This document shows positions 1-7,556 of a stretch of 64,000 nt of DNA, piece after piece. The stretch is from JBDTSW01 sp963758845 (GTDB taxonomy: Bacteria > Actinomycetota > Thermoleophilia > Solirubrobacterales > 70-9): assembly GCA_963758845.1 (NCBI GenBank), contig CAVWWX010000002.1, forward strand, positions 2,418,001 to 2,482,000. Direction: 5' to 3'. The notes below the pieces were generated by a model that searched no databases, was not told where the DNA came from, and saw nothing but the letters and a program-made list of their open reading frames with translations. The first letter of the stretch is position 1, and each line of letters opens with the position of its first letter. The position numbers were made by a program, and so were the translations under genes.

Positions 1-61
1 TCACCCGCCTTCGGTTGCCCTCCCGCAGGGAGGCCAGAGAGCCGCTCCTCCTCGAACTCAT
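1..61 (-). CDS. ROK-family transcriptional regulator, N-terminal fragment (runs off left edge)
   Basis: Only the first 20 codons lie in the window; they read MSSRRSGSLASLREGNRRRV. The segment SLASLREGNRRRV resembles the start of the winged-helix domain of ROK repressor/sugar-kinase proteins, where a Leu-Arg-x-x-Asn-Arg stretch precedes the first helix. The ATG at 61-59 sits 10 nt behind a possible -10 and a clear TTGACA at 101-96. With so few residues the family call rests on one motif and is tentative; any HTH protein with a similar helix would look the same. Confidence 0.45.
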   Translation of the reverse strand, partial: MSSRRSGSLASLREGNRRRV

Positions 62-71
62 CAGCGAGCGA

Positions 72-101
72 ATCCATTTCACATCTGTGGGGGTTTGTCA
101 A
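72..101 (-). promoter_or_regulatory. Candidate promoter for the left-edge ROK-like gene
   Basis: Reading the minus strand, TTGACA (101-96) is followed after 18 nt by ATGGAT (77-72), a poor -10, then the ATG at 61. The upstream side (102-125) is unusually AT-rich for this genome. The -35 is perfect and the -10 weak, which would suit an activated or repressed promoter. The rest of 102-218 shows nothing recognisable. Confidence 0.45.
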
Positions 102-218
102 GACCTTGTTAAAAGAAAGGTCCGATCGGGGGGTTGAATGTGAGAGTTCCGTTCAATTCCAGCCGTCGACGCCCGCGCGACCCCCGATTCGTGTCCGCAG
201 CCTGTCGTTAGTTGGCGG

Positions 219-1220
219 CTAAGCGACGATCTCGATGCGCTCGGACTCCGGATCGAGCTCGTGGCTCTCGACGGCCAGGACCGCCTCGAGCGCGGCGATC
301 GCGACCGCCAGCTGCTGGCGGTCGGGCTCGCGGGTGGTGAGGTTCTGGAGCATCAGCCCAGGCCACATCAGCGCCCGCACCCAGGTATGGCGGCGATGGC
401 GGCCGGCCCACTTGATCACCTCGTATGAGAGGCCCGCGATCAGCGGGATCCCGAGGACGCGCGAGAGCACCAGCCAGTACCACTCGGGGAGCCCGATCGG
501 GGCGAAGACGAAGATCGCCAGGACCATCACGATCAGCAGGAAGCTGGTGCCGCAGCGGGGGTGTAGGCGCGAGTAGCGCTCGGCGCGGGCGGGCGTGAGC
601 CGGTCGTTGGCCTCGTAGCACGAGATCGTCTTGTGCTCGGCGCCGTGGTACTCGAACAAGCGTCGGAGGTCGGGAATGCGGCTGATCGCGACCACGTAGC
701 CGAGGAAGATCGCTGTTCGCAGCACGCCCTCGACCAGCCAGAAGACCAGAGCCGAGCCCAGCTCGTCCTTGATCAGGCTCGTCAGGCCCACCGGCACCAC
801 GAAGAACAGCCCGACGGCCAGGGCAAGCGAAAGCGCCACCGTCAGCGCCCAGGTAAGGCCGCCGATCGGCTTCGGCTCCTCCTCCCCCTCCTCGGCCTCG
901 AGTTGCGTGTTCGCCGAGATCGCCAGCGCCCGAACGCCGATCTTGAGCGACTCGCCGAGGGCCACGATGCCCCGGATGACCGGCAGGCGCAAGAGGCGGT
1001 GGCGCTTCGCCCACGACACCAAGGGCTCCGAGGTCACCGCGATCAAGCCTGGCGGGCCGTCGGGGCCGTCGGGGCCGGGCTCGCGAACGGCCACGGCCCA
1101 GGTCGAGACGCCGCGCATCATCACGCCCTCCAGTACGGCCTGGCCCCCGACGGGGGCGTCCCGGCTTGCGACGGGGAGGCCGTCGGGCATGCGGGAGTCG
1201 GCCAGGTCGGGGGCGCTCAC
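219..1220 (-). CDS. DUF1385 (YqhQ-like) integral membrane protein
   Basis: 333 residues from a GTG start. The family signature VGGQAVLEGVMMRG lies near residue 24, and the second conserved block YHGAEHKTISCYE followed by HPRCGTSFLL lies near residues 190-230. The His/Glu/Cys residues in these blocks look like metal ligands, but no reaction has been established for the family that I can name. About four membrane segments can be seen, two around residues 120-185 and two around 225-275. It follows rpmE by 38 nt on the same strand; rpmE-DUF1385 adjacency is common in actinobacteria and Firmicutes, hinting at a housekeeping role. Function unknown. Confidence 0.9.
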   Translation of the reverse strand: MSAPDLADSRMPDGLPVASRDAPVGGQAVLEGVMMRGVSTWAVAVREPGPDGPDGPPGLIAVTSEPLVSWAKRHRLLRLPVIRGIVALGESLKIGVRALAISANTQLEAEEGEEEPKPIGGLTWALTVALSLALAVGLFFVVPVGLTSLIKDELGSALVFWLVEGVLRTAIFLGYVVAISRIPDLRRLFEYHGAEHKTISCYEANDRLTPARAERYSRLHPRCGTSFLLIVMVLAIFVFAPIGLPEWYWLVLSRVLGIPLIAGLSYEVIKWAGRHRRHTWVRALMWPGLMLQNLTTREPDRQQLAVAIAALEAVLAVESHELDPESERIEIVA

Positions 1221-1258
1221 GCAGTCACCCGGCTCACCGCGATCGGCGAACTACCGGC

Positions 1259-1465
1259 CTACTTCTGGCTGCGAGCGGCCCGGCGCTTGAAGCGCTCGAC
1301 GCGGCCGCCGGTGTCGACCAGCTTCTGCTTGCCCGTGTAGAACGGGTGGCACTCGGAGCAGATCTCCACGTGGAGCTCGGACTCGGTGGAGCGCGTATAG
1401 AACTCGTTCCCACACGAGCAGCGCACGTGAGCGAGCTTGTATTCGGGGTGGATGCCGGTCTTCAT
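1259..1465 (-). CDS. rpmE: 50S ribosomal protein L31, zinc-binding type
   Basis: 68 residues beginning MKTGIHPEYKLAHVRCSCGN, the standard opening of bacterial L31. Four cysteines (CSC near residue 16 and CSEC near residue 37) form the zinc site, so this is the C+ form and not the zinc-free paralogue. L31 binds the large subunit and bridges to the 30S head. The lysine/arginine-rich tail RFKRRAARSQK contacts rRNA. A TAAACT hexamer at 1481-1476 ends 10 nt before the ATG, so the message probably has almost no leader. Confidence 0.97.
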   Translation of the reverse strand: MKTGIHPEYKLAHVRCSCGNEFYTRSTESELHVEICSECHPFYTGKQKLVDTGGRVERFKRRAARSQK

Positions 1466-1489
1466 CGTGCGCCTCAGTTTAGCGGCGGC

Positions 1490-2098
1490 CTAGCCGGCGG
1501 CCAGGCCGTCCAGCAGGCGTGAAAGCGTCCGGCCCACCTCCTCGCGGGTCCGACCGCCGTCGTCCGCGCGGGCGACGAGAAGCGCCGCCTCGTCCAGGGC
1601 TCCCATCAATACGTGCGCGAGCGGTCGCACCGGCTGTTCGGGGATCGAGCCATCGTCGATCGCGGCCTGAAGCGTCGCCTCGATCAGGCCGAGGCCGAAG
1701 CGCGAGGCCACCTCGCGCCACCGCTCCCAGCCCAGTACCGACGGGGCGTCCAGGAGCACGATGCGCTGAACGTCGGGCTTGAGGCAGGCGTCGAGCATGA
1801 GCTCCGAGCCCCGGCGGAGCGCCTCTAGGGGGTTCGCCGGCGCGTCGGGCCCCGCGAACGCCTGGGTCGCGATCGACTCGGTCAGCTCGCGCTCCACCTC
1901 CTCGAAGACGGCAGCGAGCAGCTCGCGCTTTGACTCGAAGTGGTGATAGAGCGCCCCGCGGGTAACGCCGGCGGCGCGGACGATCTCCTCGGTGCCGACG
2001 TTCGCATAGCCGCGGTCCCCGAACAGCCTGCGCGCGACGGTCAGCAGCTCGGCCCGCGTCGCACCCGAGCGTTCGGCCTGTTGCGACGGGGCATTCAT
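1490..2098 (-). CDS. TetR-family transcriptional repressor
   Basis: 202 residues. The N-terminal HTH spans about residues 15-60 with the usual TetR pattern (TRAELLTVARRLFGDRGY, then TEEIVRAAGVTRGALYHHF). The remaining all-helical part is the ligand and dimerisation domain; the ligand cannot be told from sequence. The gene is transcribed away from the hydrolase at 2166, and its start codon lies inside the first of two 15-bp palindromes at 2096-2132, so it very probably represses itself and the hydrolase. A minus-strand -10 (TAACAT, 2113-2108) ends 9 nt before the ATG and no Shine-Dalgarno is visible, so the message is probably leaderless. Confidence 0.92.
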   Translation of the reverse strand: MNAPSQQAERSGATRAELLTVARRLFGDRGYANVGTEEIVRAAGVTRGALYHHFESKRELLAAVFEEVERELTESIATQAFAGPDAPANPLEALRRGSELMLDACLKPDVQRIVLLDAPSVLGWERWREVASRFGLGLIEATLQAAIDDGSIPEQPVRPLAHVLMGALDEAALLVARADDGGRTREEVGRTLSRLLDGLAAG

Positions 2099-2132
2099 AC
2101 AGTCTGTATGTTAGATACATACAAGCTGTATG
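2096..2132. promoter_or_regulatory. Twin TetR operators in the tetR/hydrolase divergent promoter
   Basis: Two near-identical palindromes lie 22 bp apart centre to centre: CATACAGTCTGTATG (2096-2110, perfect 7-1-7) and CATACAAGCTGTATG (2118-2132, six perfect outer pairs). They overlap the likely tetR -35 (TTGCAT, 2135-2130) and -10 (TAACAT, 2113-2108) and the tetR start codon. Two sites two helical turns apart fit a pair of TetR dimers bound on the same face. Confidence 0.85.
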
Positions 2133-2165
2133 CAACCCGCCGAACGCACGAGAAAGGCACCGACC

Positions 2166-3020
2166 ATGACCGAGACCCTCACCGCCAAGCTCTCCCGGGG
2201 CACCGTCCGCTACCGCGACCTCGGGCCCCGCGACGGCGAGCCGATCGTGTTCGTCCACGGGCTGCTCGTCGACAGCCGCCTGTGGGAAGGCGTGGCCGAG
2301 GGCCTCGCCGGTGAGTTCCGCTGCCTGCTGCCCGACTGGCCGATGGGCTCACACGAGCTGGCGATGGATCCCGGGGCCGACCTCTCCCCCGCCGGCCACG
2401 CGGACCAGATCGCCGAGTTCATCGGCCACCTGGGCCTGGATCGGGCGACGATCGTCGGCAACGACTCCGGCGGCGCGATCTCGCAGATCCTCGCCACCCG
2501 CCACCCCGAGCGCGTCGAGCGGCTGGTCCTGACCAACTGCGACATGTTCGACCGCTTCCCGCCGTTCCCGTTCACCCTGATGGCGCCCGTCGCCAAGCTC
2601 CCCGGCGGGATGAAGCTGCTGCAGGCGCCGTTCCGGGTGGGCCCGATCGCCCGCTTCACGTACCGGACGCTCGCCCAGAAGGAGATCCCGCCGGCGCTGG
2701 TGGACGCGTGGCTTCGGCCCGCCGCAGCCGACGCGGGCGTCGCCGCCGACACGCGGAAGCTGATCGTCAGCGCCCACAAGGGCCTGACGATCGAGGCGGC
2801 CGAGCGCCTGCGCGGGTTCGACCGCCCGGCGCTTCTCACCTGGGGCGTCAACGACCGCTTCTTCGAGCTCGGCTACGCGAGGCGCCTCGCCGCCCAGATG
2901 GGCGACGCACGCGTGGTCGAGATCGAGGACGCCAAGACCTTCGTCCCGCTCGACCAGCCACGGCGGGTGGCCGAGGAGATCGCGGCCTTCATCGGCGAGA
3001 CGGCGACCGTCAAGGTCTGA
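2166..3020 (+). CDS. Alpha/beta-fold hydrolase with Asp nucleophile
   Basis: 284 residues. The ATG at 2166 is chosen because GAGAAAGG lies 8 nt upstream; an earlier in-frame ATG at 2130 falls inside the second operator. The oxyanion segment FVHG is at residues 29-32, and the nucleophile elbow reads VGNDSGG, placing Asp100 where esterases have Ser. An Asp nucleophile is typical of haloalkane/haloacid dehalogenase-type and epoxide-hydrolase-type members. The acid is probably Asp230 (TWGVNDRF). The catalytic His expected before FVPLDQP is Thr258. Substrate unknown; divergent TetR control suggests an inducible detoxification or catabolic enzyme. Confidence 0.8.
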   Translation: MTETLTAKLSRGTVRYRDLGPRDGEPIVFVHGLLVDSRLWEGVAEGLAGEFRCLLPDWPMGSHELAMDPGADLSPAGHADQIAEFIGHLGLDRATIVGNDSGGAISQILATRHPERVERLVLTNCDMFDRFPPFPFTLMAPVAKLPGGMKLLQAPFRVGPIARFTYRTLAQKEIPPALVDAWLRPAAADAGVAADTRKLIVSAHKGLTIEAAERLRGFDRPALLTWGVNDRFFELGYARRLAAQMGDARVVEIEDAKTFVPLDQPRRVAEEIAAFIGETATVKV

Positions 3021-3077
3021 GCCATCCCCACTCATGGCGTCTGACCCCCATGTAGTGGTGTGGGCTGAGATTCGTGG

Positions 3078-3722
3078 TCAGTCCGGCAGCGGCATCTCGG
3101 CCGTCTCCGGCGACACCTCGGCGCCGCCTCCGGCGGCGACGCGCAGGACGCCGGCCATGTGGTTGCCGATCCCGGCCTCGGGCAGGTCGACGACGACGGT
3201 CACGGTCGCTCCCTCGCGGCCGACCGTTCGCAGCGGGCCGAGCGACTCGAGCAACCCGAGGATCGCCCGGTTGTCGAGCTGCAACGTCGCCTCGAACCGC
3301 TCGATGCCGAGCTCTCTTCCGCGGGCGGCCAGGACCCGCGCCATCGCCTTGCCCAGCCCAGCGCCCTGCCAGGGATCGACCACGATCACGGCGGCCTCGG
3401 CCACCTCGGGCCGGTCCGCCAGCCGCACGAAGCGCGCCACCCCGACCGCCTCGCCACCCTCCTCGTCGACGGCCAGGACCGCCTCGTGGTCGCGGTGGTC
3501 GATATCCAGGAGATAGCGCAGCTGCGATTCCGACAGGCGCACGATCGGCGCCATGAACCGGCGGAAGAGGGAGTCGGCGCTAGCGTGCTCGAGCCCGGCC
3601 AGGTAGCGCTCGCGGTCGCTGGCCTCCAGCGGAGCCACCAGCGCCACCCGCCCGTCGCGAAGGACTACGCGGGCGGTCCGGGGCGAGCCCTGTCGGCCCC
3701 TCGTTGCATCGGGTGGATTCAC
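3078..3722 (-). CDS. GNAT-family N-acetyltransferase
   Basis: 214 residues from GTG at 3722. That start is preferred to the upstream ATG at 3776 because TACACT (3737-3732) lies 9 nt before it. The GNAT core spans about residues 15-165: the SxxSLFxRF-type opening (SADSLFRRFMAP), the beta strand with VARFVRL, and the acetyl-CoA loop DPWQGAGLGKAM (V-D-P-x-x-Q-G-x-G-x-G). Similar domains occur in the protein-lysine acetyltransferases of actinobacteria and alone. Acceptor substrate unknown. It converges on the hydrolase with a 57-nt gap. Confidence 0.85.
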   Translation of the reverse strand: MNPPDATRGRQGSPRTARVVLRDGRVALVAPLEASDRERYLAGLEHASADSLFRRFMAPIVRLSESQLRYLLDIDHRDHEAVLAVDEEGGEAVGVARFVRLADRPEVAEAAVIVVDPWQGAGLGKAMARVLAARGRELGIERFEATLQLDNRAILGLLESLGPLRTVGREGATVTVVVDLPEAGIGNHMAGVLRVAAGGGAEVSPETAEMPLPD

Positions 3723-3895
3723 GGGCCCATGAGTGTAGGTTCGGTCTTGGGAGGAGCACTTGAGAGCGGGAAGCACAGTGGCCGGCGCGCTTCGACCGGA
3801 TCCCCGCCACCGACAACCTCACTGCGCTGCAGACCAACGCGGACGACGGCTCCTCGGAGCTTGCGCTGATCGCCGCCCCCTAGCGGGCTGGTCGC

Positions 3896-5596
3896 TCAGA
3901 CCTCCTGGTAGAGCGGGCCGTCGCCGCCCTCGGGAGGCGTCAGACGCCCGCCCTTGGCGGTGATCGCGCCGCACTGGACGCAGTTCGAGGCGGTCACGTG
4001 CACGTCGACCTCGGCGGCGCCGTTCTCGAGCTGCTCGTCGGGGATCTCGTACACCTGCGCCGGACACATCGAGACCCACGTCTGTGCGACCTCGCGCGGA
4101 ACGCGGTTCTGGATCCGGACATGGTTCGGCGCGTCGTCGCGGGTGGCGTTGCCCGAGGCGAAGACCGACGAGAGCTTGTCGAAGGTCAGCTTGCCGTCGG
4201 GCTTGGGGTAGTTCTTGCCCGCGTCGCCGAGGACCATCTCCTCCTCGGAGTCCGGCACCTGCTTCCACATGCCGCCGGGGAAGAAGCCCTGGGTCACGGT
4301 CATCGCGCTGGCGATCGCGCCGCCCACGAAAAAGCCCTTGGAGAACGGCTGGCGCCCGTTGCGCCACTTGTAGAGGTCCTTGCCGATGAGGCTGCCCCGG
4401 ACCCGCTCGTCGTAGGCGGAGAAGTCGACCTCCTCGCGCTTCAGCGAGGCGACGATCTCCTCGGCCGCGTACATCCCGGCGTGCATCGCGTAGTGGATGC
4501 CCTTCAGCTCGGGGATGTTCACCATCGTCGCCGAGTCGCCCGCGATCACCATGCCGGGCACCGACAGCTTGCGTGGCATCGACCAGTAGCCGCCGGAGGG
4601 AATCGTCTTCGCCCCCCAGGCCTCGCGCTCGCCGCCCTCGAGGAGCTTCGACACGAACGGGTGGGTCTTCAGCTGCTGGAGGGCGTCGTGGACCGAGAAG
4701 GTGGCGTCCGTGTAGTCGAGGCCGCAGACCATGCCGATGCAGATCTTGTCCTCGCCCATCGGGTAGATGAACGAGCCGCCGAACTCGTTCCACTTGGCGC
4801 GCTTGCGAAGCGGCCAGCCCATCGTGTGGATCACCCGGTCGAGCGGCTTGGACACCTTCCAGACCTCCTTCACGCCCAGCTCCCACCGCTGCGGGAGGTG
4901 GCCGTGGAGGTCGAAGTAGTCGATCGCCGCGCCGGTGAGATGGCCGGCGGTGCCCTCGGCCAGCACGGTGGCCTTGGCGATCAGGTCCGAGCCGGGCTCG
5001 AAGTTGCCCAGCTCCTTGCCGTCGCGATCGCGGCCCTTGTCGCCCGAGCGGACGCCCTTGACCACCCGGTCGTCGACGAGGAGCTTCGTCGCCGCGGTCT
5101 CGGTCAGCAGGTAGACGCCCGCTTCCTCGGCCTTCTCGCCGAGGAAGCGCGAGAGCTTCGCGACCGAGGTCACGTAATTCCCGTGGTTGCGGAAGTTGGG
5201 CGGCATCGGCTTCAGCGGAAGGGCCGCCCGCTTCGTCAGCAGGTAAACCGCGTCGTTCTCGACCTCCTGGTAGACCGGCCACTCGGAGGGGTCCAGGTCG
5301 GGGAACAGCTCGCGCATCGCCGACGGGCGCATGTTCGCGCCCGACAGCGTGTGGGCCCCGGTCGCCTTGCCCTTCTCGACGACGGCCACCGGCACCTCTC
5401 CCAGGGACTCGGCGAGCTCGGGCTCGTTCTCCAGGAGCTGGGTCAGCCGGATCGCGCAGGCCAGTCCCGCGGGGCCGCCGCCGACGATCGCGACCCCGAC
5501 CTCGATGCGCTCGTCCTCCGGGTCCGTGGGCGAGCCGACGAACTCCTGGACCGGCTCGACCGGGGGCGGGAACTCGGCTGGAGCGACCGCTGGCAT
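3896..5596 (-). CDS. Electron transfer flavoprotein-quinone oxidoreductase (ETF dehydrogenase)
   Basis: 566 residues, the usual bacterial length. The FAD-binding loop VAIVGGGPAGLAC is near residue 34; the middle carries the GG-rich substrate/quinone domain (SGANMRPSAM, EGTAGHLTGA, GWPLRKRAKWNEFGGS). The C-terminal ferredoxin-like domain normally binds one 4Fe-4S cluster with four cysteines. Here I see SMCPAQVYE and NCVQCGAITAKG, only three cysteines; the last ligand position is Ile. It accepts electrons from reduced ETF and passes them to membrane quinone (menaquinone in most actinobacteria). It starts 7 nt after etfA in one operon etfB-etfA-this gene. Confidence 0.95.
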   Translation of the reverse strand: MPAVAPAEFPPPVEPVQEFVGSPTDPEDERIEVGVAIVGGGPAGLACAIRLTQLLENEPELAESLGEVPVAVVEKGKATGAHTLSGANMRPSAMRELFPDLDPSEWPVYQEVENDAVYLLTKRAALPLKPMPPNFRNHGNYVTSVAKLSRFLGEKAEEAGVYLLTETAATKLLVDDRVVKGVRSGDKGRDRDGKELGNFEPGSDLIAKATVLAEGTAGHLTGAAIDYFDLHGHLPQRWELGVKEVWKVSKPLDRVIHTMGWPLRKRAKWNEFGGSFIYPMGEDKICIGMVCGLDYTDATFSVHDALQQLKTHPFVSKLLEGGEREAWGAKTIPSGGYWSMPRKLSVPGMVIAGDSATMVNIPELKGIHYAMHAGMYAAEEIVASLKREEVDFSAYDERVRGSLIGKDLYKWRNGRQPFSKGFFVGGAIASAMTVTQGFFPGGMWKQVPDSEEEMVLGDAGKNYPKPDGKLTFDKLSSVFASGNATRDDAPNHVRIQNRVPREVAQTWVSMCPAQVYEIPDEQLENGAAEVDVHVTASNCVQCGAITAKGGRLTPPEGGDGPLYQEV

Positions 5597-5603
5597 CGAC
5601 CCG

Positions 5604-6581
5604 TCAGCCGCCCTTCTTGGCTTTCACGGCGTCGGTCAGCTTCGGCAGGATCTTGTGGAGATCGCCGACGATCCCGAGGTCGCAGAACTCGAAGATGGGC
5701 GCGTTGGGGTCCTTGTTCACCGCGAGGATCGCCTCGGAGTTCTGCATGCCGACCTTGTGCTGGATCGCGCCGGAGATGCCCGCCGCCAGGTACAGCTTCG
5801 GCGCGACGGTCTTGCCCGTCTGCCCGATCTGCGCGGCGTAGGGGTACCAGCCGGCGTCGACCACGGCGCGGGTGGCCGCGACCGCTCCGCCCATGGCCTC
5901 GGCCAGGTCCTCGGCGAGCTTGAAGTTGTCCTTCTCGCCCAGGCCGCGACCGCCGCCGACCAGGATGTCGGCGTCCTCGATGTTCACGTCGGCGCCGCGC
6001 TGCTCGCCCCGGGTGACCATGCGGGCCCGGTTCGAGAACTCGGAGAGCTCGACGTCGACGTCGACCACCTCGGCCGCGCCGCCGCCGTTCTCGGACATGT
6101 CGAATGCGTTCAGCCGGCCGATGATGATGCCGGGCTCGTTGACGTAGCCGACGTCGACCACGGCCGAGTCCTGGAGGACGGGGCGCTCGGCGACGAGCTT
6201 GCCATCCTGGACCTTGACCGCCGTCACCTCCATCGTCACGCCCGCGTCGAGGCGCGCCGTCAGCCCGGCGCCGATCTCGAAGCCCAGCAGGCCGCCGCCG
6301 AAGAGCGCGTAGGAGATGTCGTTCTCGGAGATGACCTTCGCCATCGCGTCGACGATCGGCTGGGCGAGGCCCTCGGGCACGGACTTGGCCCGGTAGACCT
6401 TCTTGGCGCCGTAGGAGCCGAGGCTGGCAGCAGCGTCGTCGGCGACGTCCCCGACGATCAGCGCCGAAGCCTCGGAGCCGAGCTCGCCGGCCAGCCTCGC
6501 GGCCTCGGAGATCGCGCCGAGCGAGTTCTTGTTGAAGGTGCCCTCGTCGTCGTGGAGGGCATAGACCAGGATCCCGCCCAT
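5604..6581 (-). CDS. etfA: Electron transfer flavoprotein alpha subunit
   Basis: 325 residues. The C-terminal FAD-binding domain is clear: GGRGLGEKDNFKLAEDLA near residue 205, the YPYAAQIGQTGKTV block near 240, and LYLAAGISGAIQHKVGMQ near 265 ending in DPNAPIFEFCDLGIVGD. The N-terminal half is the nucleotide-binding-like alpha domain. It pairs with EtfB to carry electrons from acyl-CoA dehydrogenases (such as the one at 18434-19579) to ETF-QO. The ATG directly follows the etfB stop (TAGATG), with an AAAGGAAG Shine-Dalgarno inside the end of etfB, so translation is coupled. Confidence 0.97.
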   Translation of the reverse strand: MGGILVYALHDDEGTFNKNSLGAISEAARLAGELGSEASALIVGDVADDAAASLGSYGAKKVYRAKSVPEGLAQPIVDAMAKVISENDISYALFGGGLLGFEIGAGLTARLDAGVTMEVTAVKVQDGKLVAERPVLQDSAVVDVGYVNEPGIIIGRLNAFDMSENGGGAAEVVDVDVELSEFSNRARMVTRGEQRGADVNIEDADILVGGGRGLGEKDNFKLAEDLAEAMGGAVAATRAVVDAGWYPYAAQIGQTGKTVAPKLYLAAGISGAIQHKVGMQNSEAILAVNKDPNAPIFEFCDLGIVGDLHKILPKLTDAVKAKKGG

Positions 6582-7373
6582 CTAAATCAACTTCCTTTCG
6601 TCAAGCCAGGCGACGATCTTCTCGACCGTCTCGTTGGTGTCCTCGTCCTCGATGATCTCGCCGGCCTGCTTCTCGGGGGGCGGGTTGATCGCGAGCACCT
6701 GCGTGCGCGAGCCGGACTCGCCGACGCGGTCGGCCTCGATCGCGACGTCGCCGCTGGCCTTCGTGTCGAGCGGCTTCTTCTTCGCGCCCATGATCGCCTT
6801 GAGGCTGGGGTAGCGCGGCTCGTTGATCGCGTCACCGACCGAGATCACGGCCGGCAGGTCGATCTCGACCGTGTCGTAGCCGTACTCGGCCTGGCGCTCG
6901 CAGGTGAGCTTGCCGTCGGCGATGTCGATCTTGATGACCTGGGTCAGCGAGGGCATCTTCAGGTGGTCGGCCACGACGGCGCCGATCGTGTAGCACTCGC
7001 CGTCATCGGACTGCTGGCCCAGCAGGACCAGGTCCGGGCTCTCGGACTCGAGCACCTTGGCCAGGGCGTAGCCCGTGGCCGCGACGTCGGAGCCCTCGAG
7101 GCCACCGTCGGTGAGGTGCACCGAGCGGTCGGCACCCAAGGCGACGGCCTTGTGGAGCGCCCGCACCGCGCTGTCAGGGCCCATCGTCACCGCGACGATC
7201 TCGTCCACCTCGGCGTTGCCGCCCTCGCGGATCTGCATCGCGGCCTCGATGCCGTGGGTGTCGAACGGGTTCAGGTTCTTCTCGCCGGAGCGATCGAGCC
7301 GCTTGGTGTTCGGGTCGATCCGCTTCTGTACGGCGGCGTCTGGAACCTCTTTGACGAGGCAACAGATCTTCAA
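6582..7373 (-). CDS. etfB: Electron transfer flavoprotein beta subunit
   Basis: 263 residues starting at TTG 7373: a textbook AAGGAGG (7386-7380) lies 6 nt upstream and no ATG or GTG fits the family start. The protein opens MKICCLVKEVPDAAVQKRID and contains NPFDTHGIEAAMQIRE, the alternating-pyrimidine SDDGECYTIGAVVAD region and the EtfB signature around YGYDTVEIDLPAVISVGD. It binds AMP and the dehydrogenase partner. First gene of the etfB-etfA-ETF-QO operon; a palindromic operator lies at 7474-7489. Confidence 0.96.
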   Translation of the reverse strand: MKICCLVKEVPDAAVQKRIDPNTKRLDRSGEKNLNPFDTHGIEAAMQIREGGNAEVDEIVAVTMGPDSAVRALHKAVALGADRSVHLTDGGLEGSDVAATGYALAKVLESESPDLVLLGQQSDDGECYTIGAVVADHLKMPSLTQVIKIDIADGKLTCERQAEYGYDTVEIDLPAVISVGDAINEPRYPSLKAIMGAKKKPLDTKASGDVAIEADRVGESGSRTQVLAINPPPEKQAGEIIEDEDTNETVEKIVAWLDERKLI

Positions 7374-7449
7374 GTCGAGCCTCCTTGGGGCGCCCGCTGG
7401 GGTGGTCGTCGGGGGCCGGCGAGGGTGCTTGGAATGCCGGCGGCCGGGC

Positions 7450-7489
7450 ATCATATCGGAGTCGAACGCGCGTTTGACTGACAAGTCAA
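7450..7489 (-). promoter_or_regulatory. Promoter and palindromic operator of the etf operon
   Basis: TTGACTGACAAGTCAA (7474-7489) is a perfect 6-4-6 inverted repeat. On the minus strand a TATGAT (-10, 7455-7450) follows it with the repeat lying over the -35 region, and etfB starts about 77 nt downstream. A TetR-type fatty-acid repressor (B. subtilis FadR controls etfBA through a comparable palindrome) would fit; the actual regulator is not identifiable here. Confidence 0.6.
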
Positions 7490-7521
7490 TCGGTCGTGTC
7501 CGGAGACCCCTTGGAGGGGCA

Positions 7522-7550
7522 TTGACGGCGGCCAGTCTGCGACGTAGGCT
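7522..7550 (+). promoter_or_regulatory. Leaderless promoter of the secreted protein gene
   Basis: TTGACG (7522-7527), 17-nt spacer, TAGGCT (7545-7550), then 6 nt to the GTG at 7557. Spacing and both hexamers are close to the sigma-70 consensus, and the expected transcription start coincides with the start codon. Confidence 0.75.
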
Positions 7551-7556
7551 TGGCGC

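Noticed and set aside
1..45. CCTCCC-GCA-GGGAGG hairpin at the left edge taken as a terminator
   Set aside because: It lies inside the reading frame of the truncated ROK-like gene and has no T-tract.
3760..3963. 67-codon plus-strand frame between GNAT and ETF-QO genes
   Set aside because: Arg/Pro/Gly-rich, no ribosome site, overlaps the GNAT promoter and the ETF-QO end.
3998..5923. Long plus-strand open frame opposite ETF-QO and etfA
   Set aside because: High-GC shadow of the minus-strand genes: rich in Arg, Ala, Gly and His-Arg-Leu repeats, with no family motif. Similar shadows at 5331-7481, 21712-24324 and 25647-28172 were dropped for the same reason.
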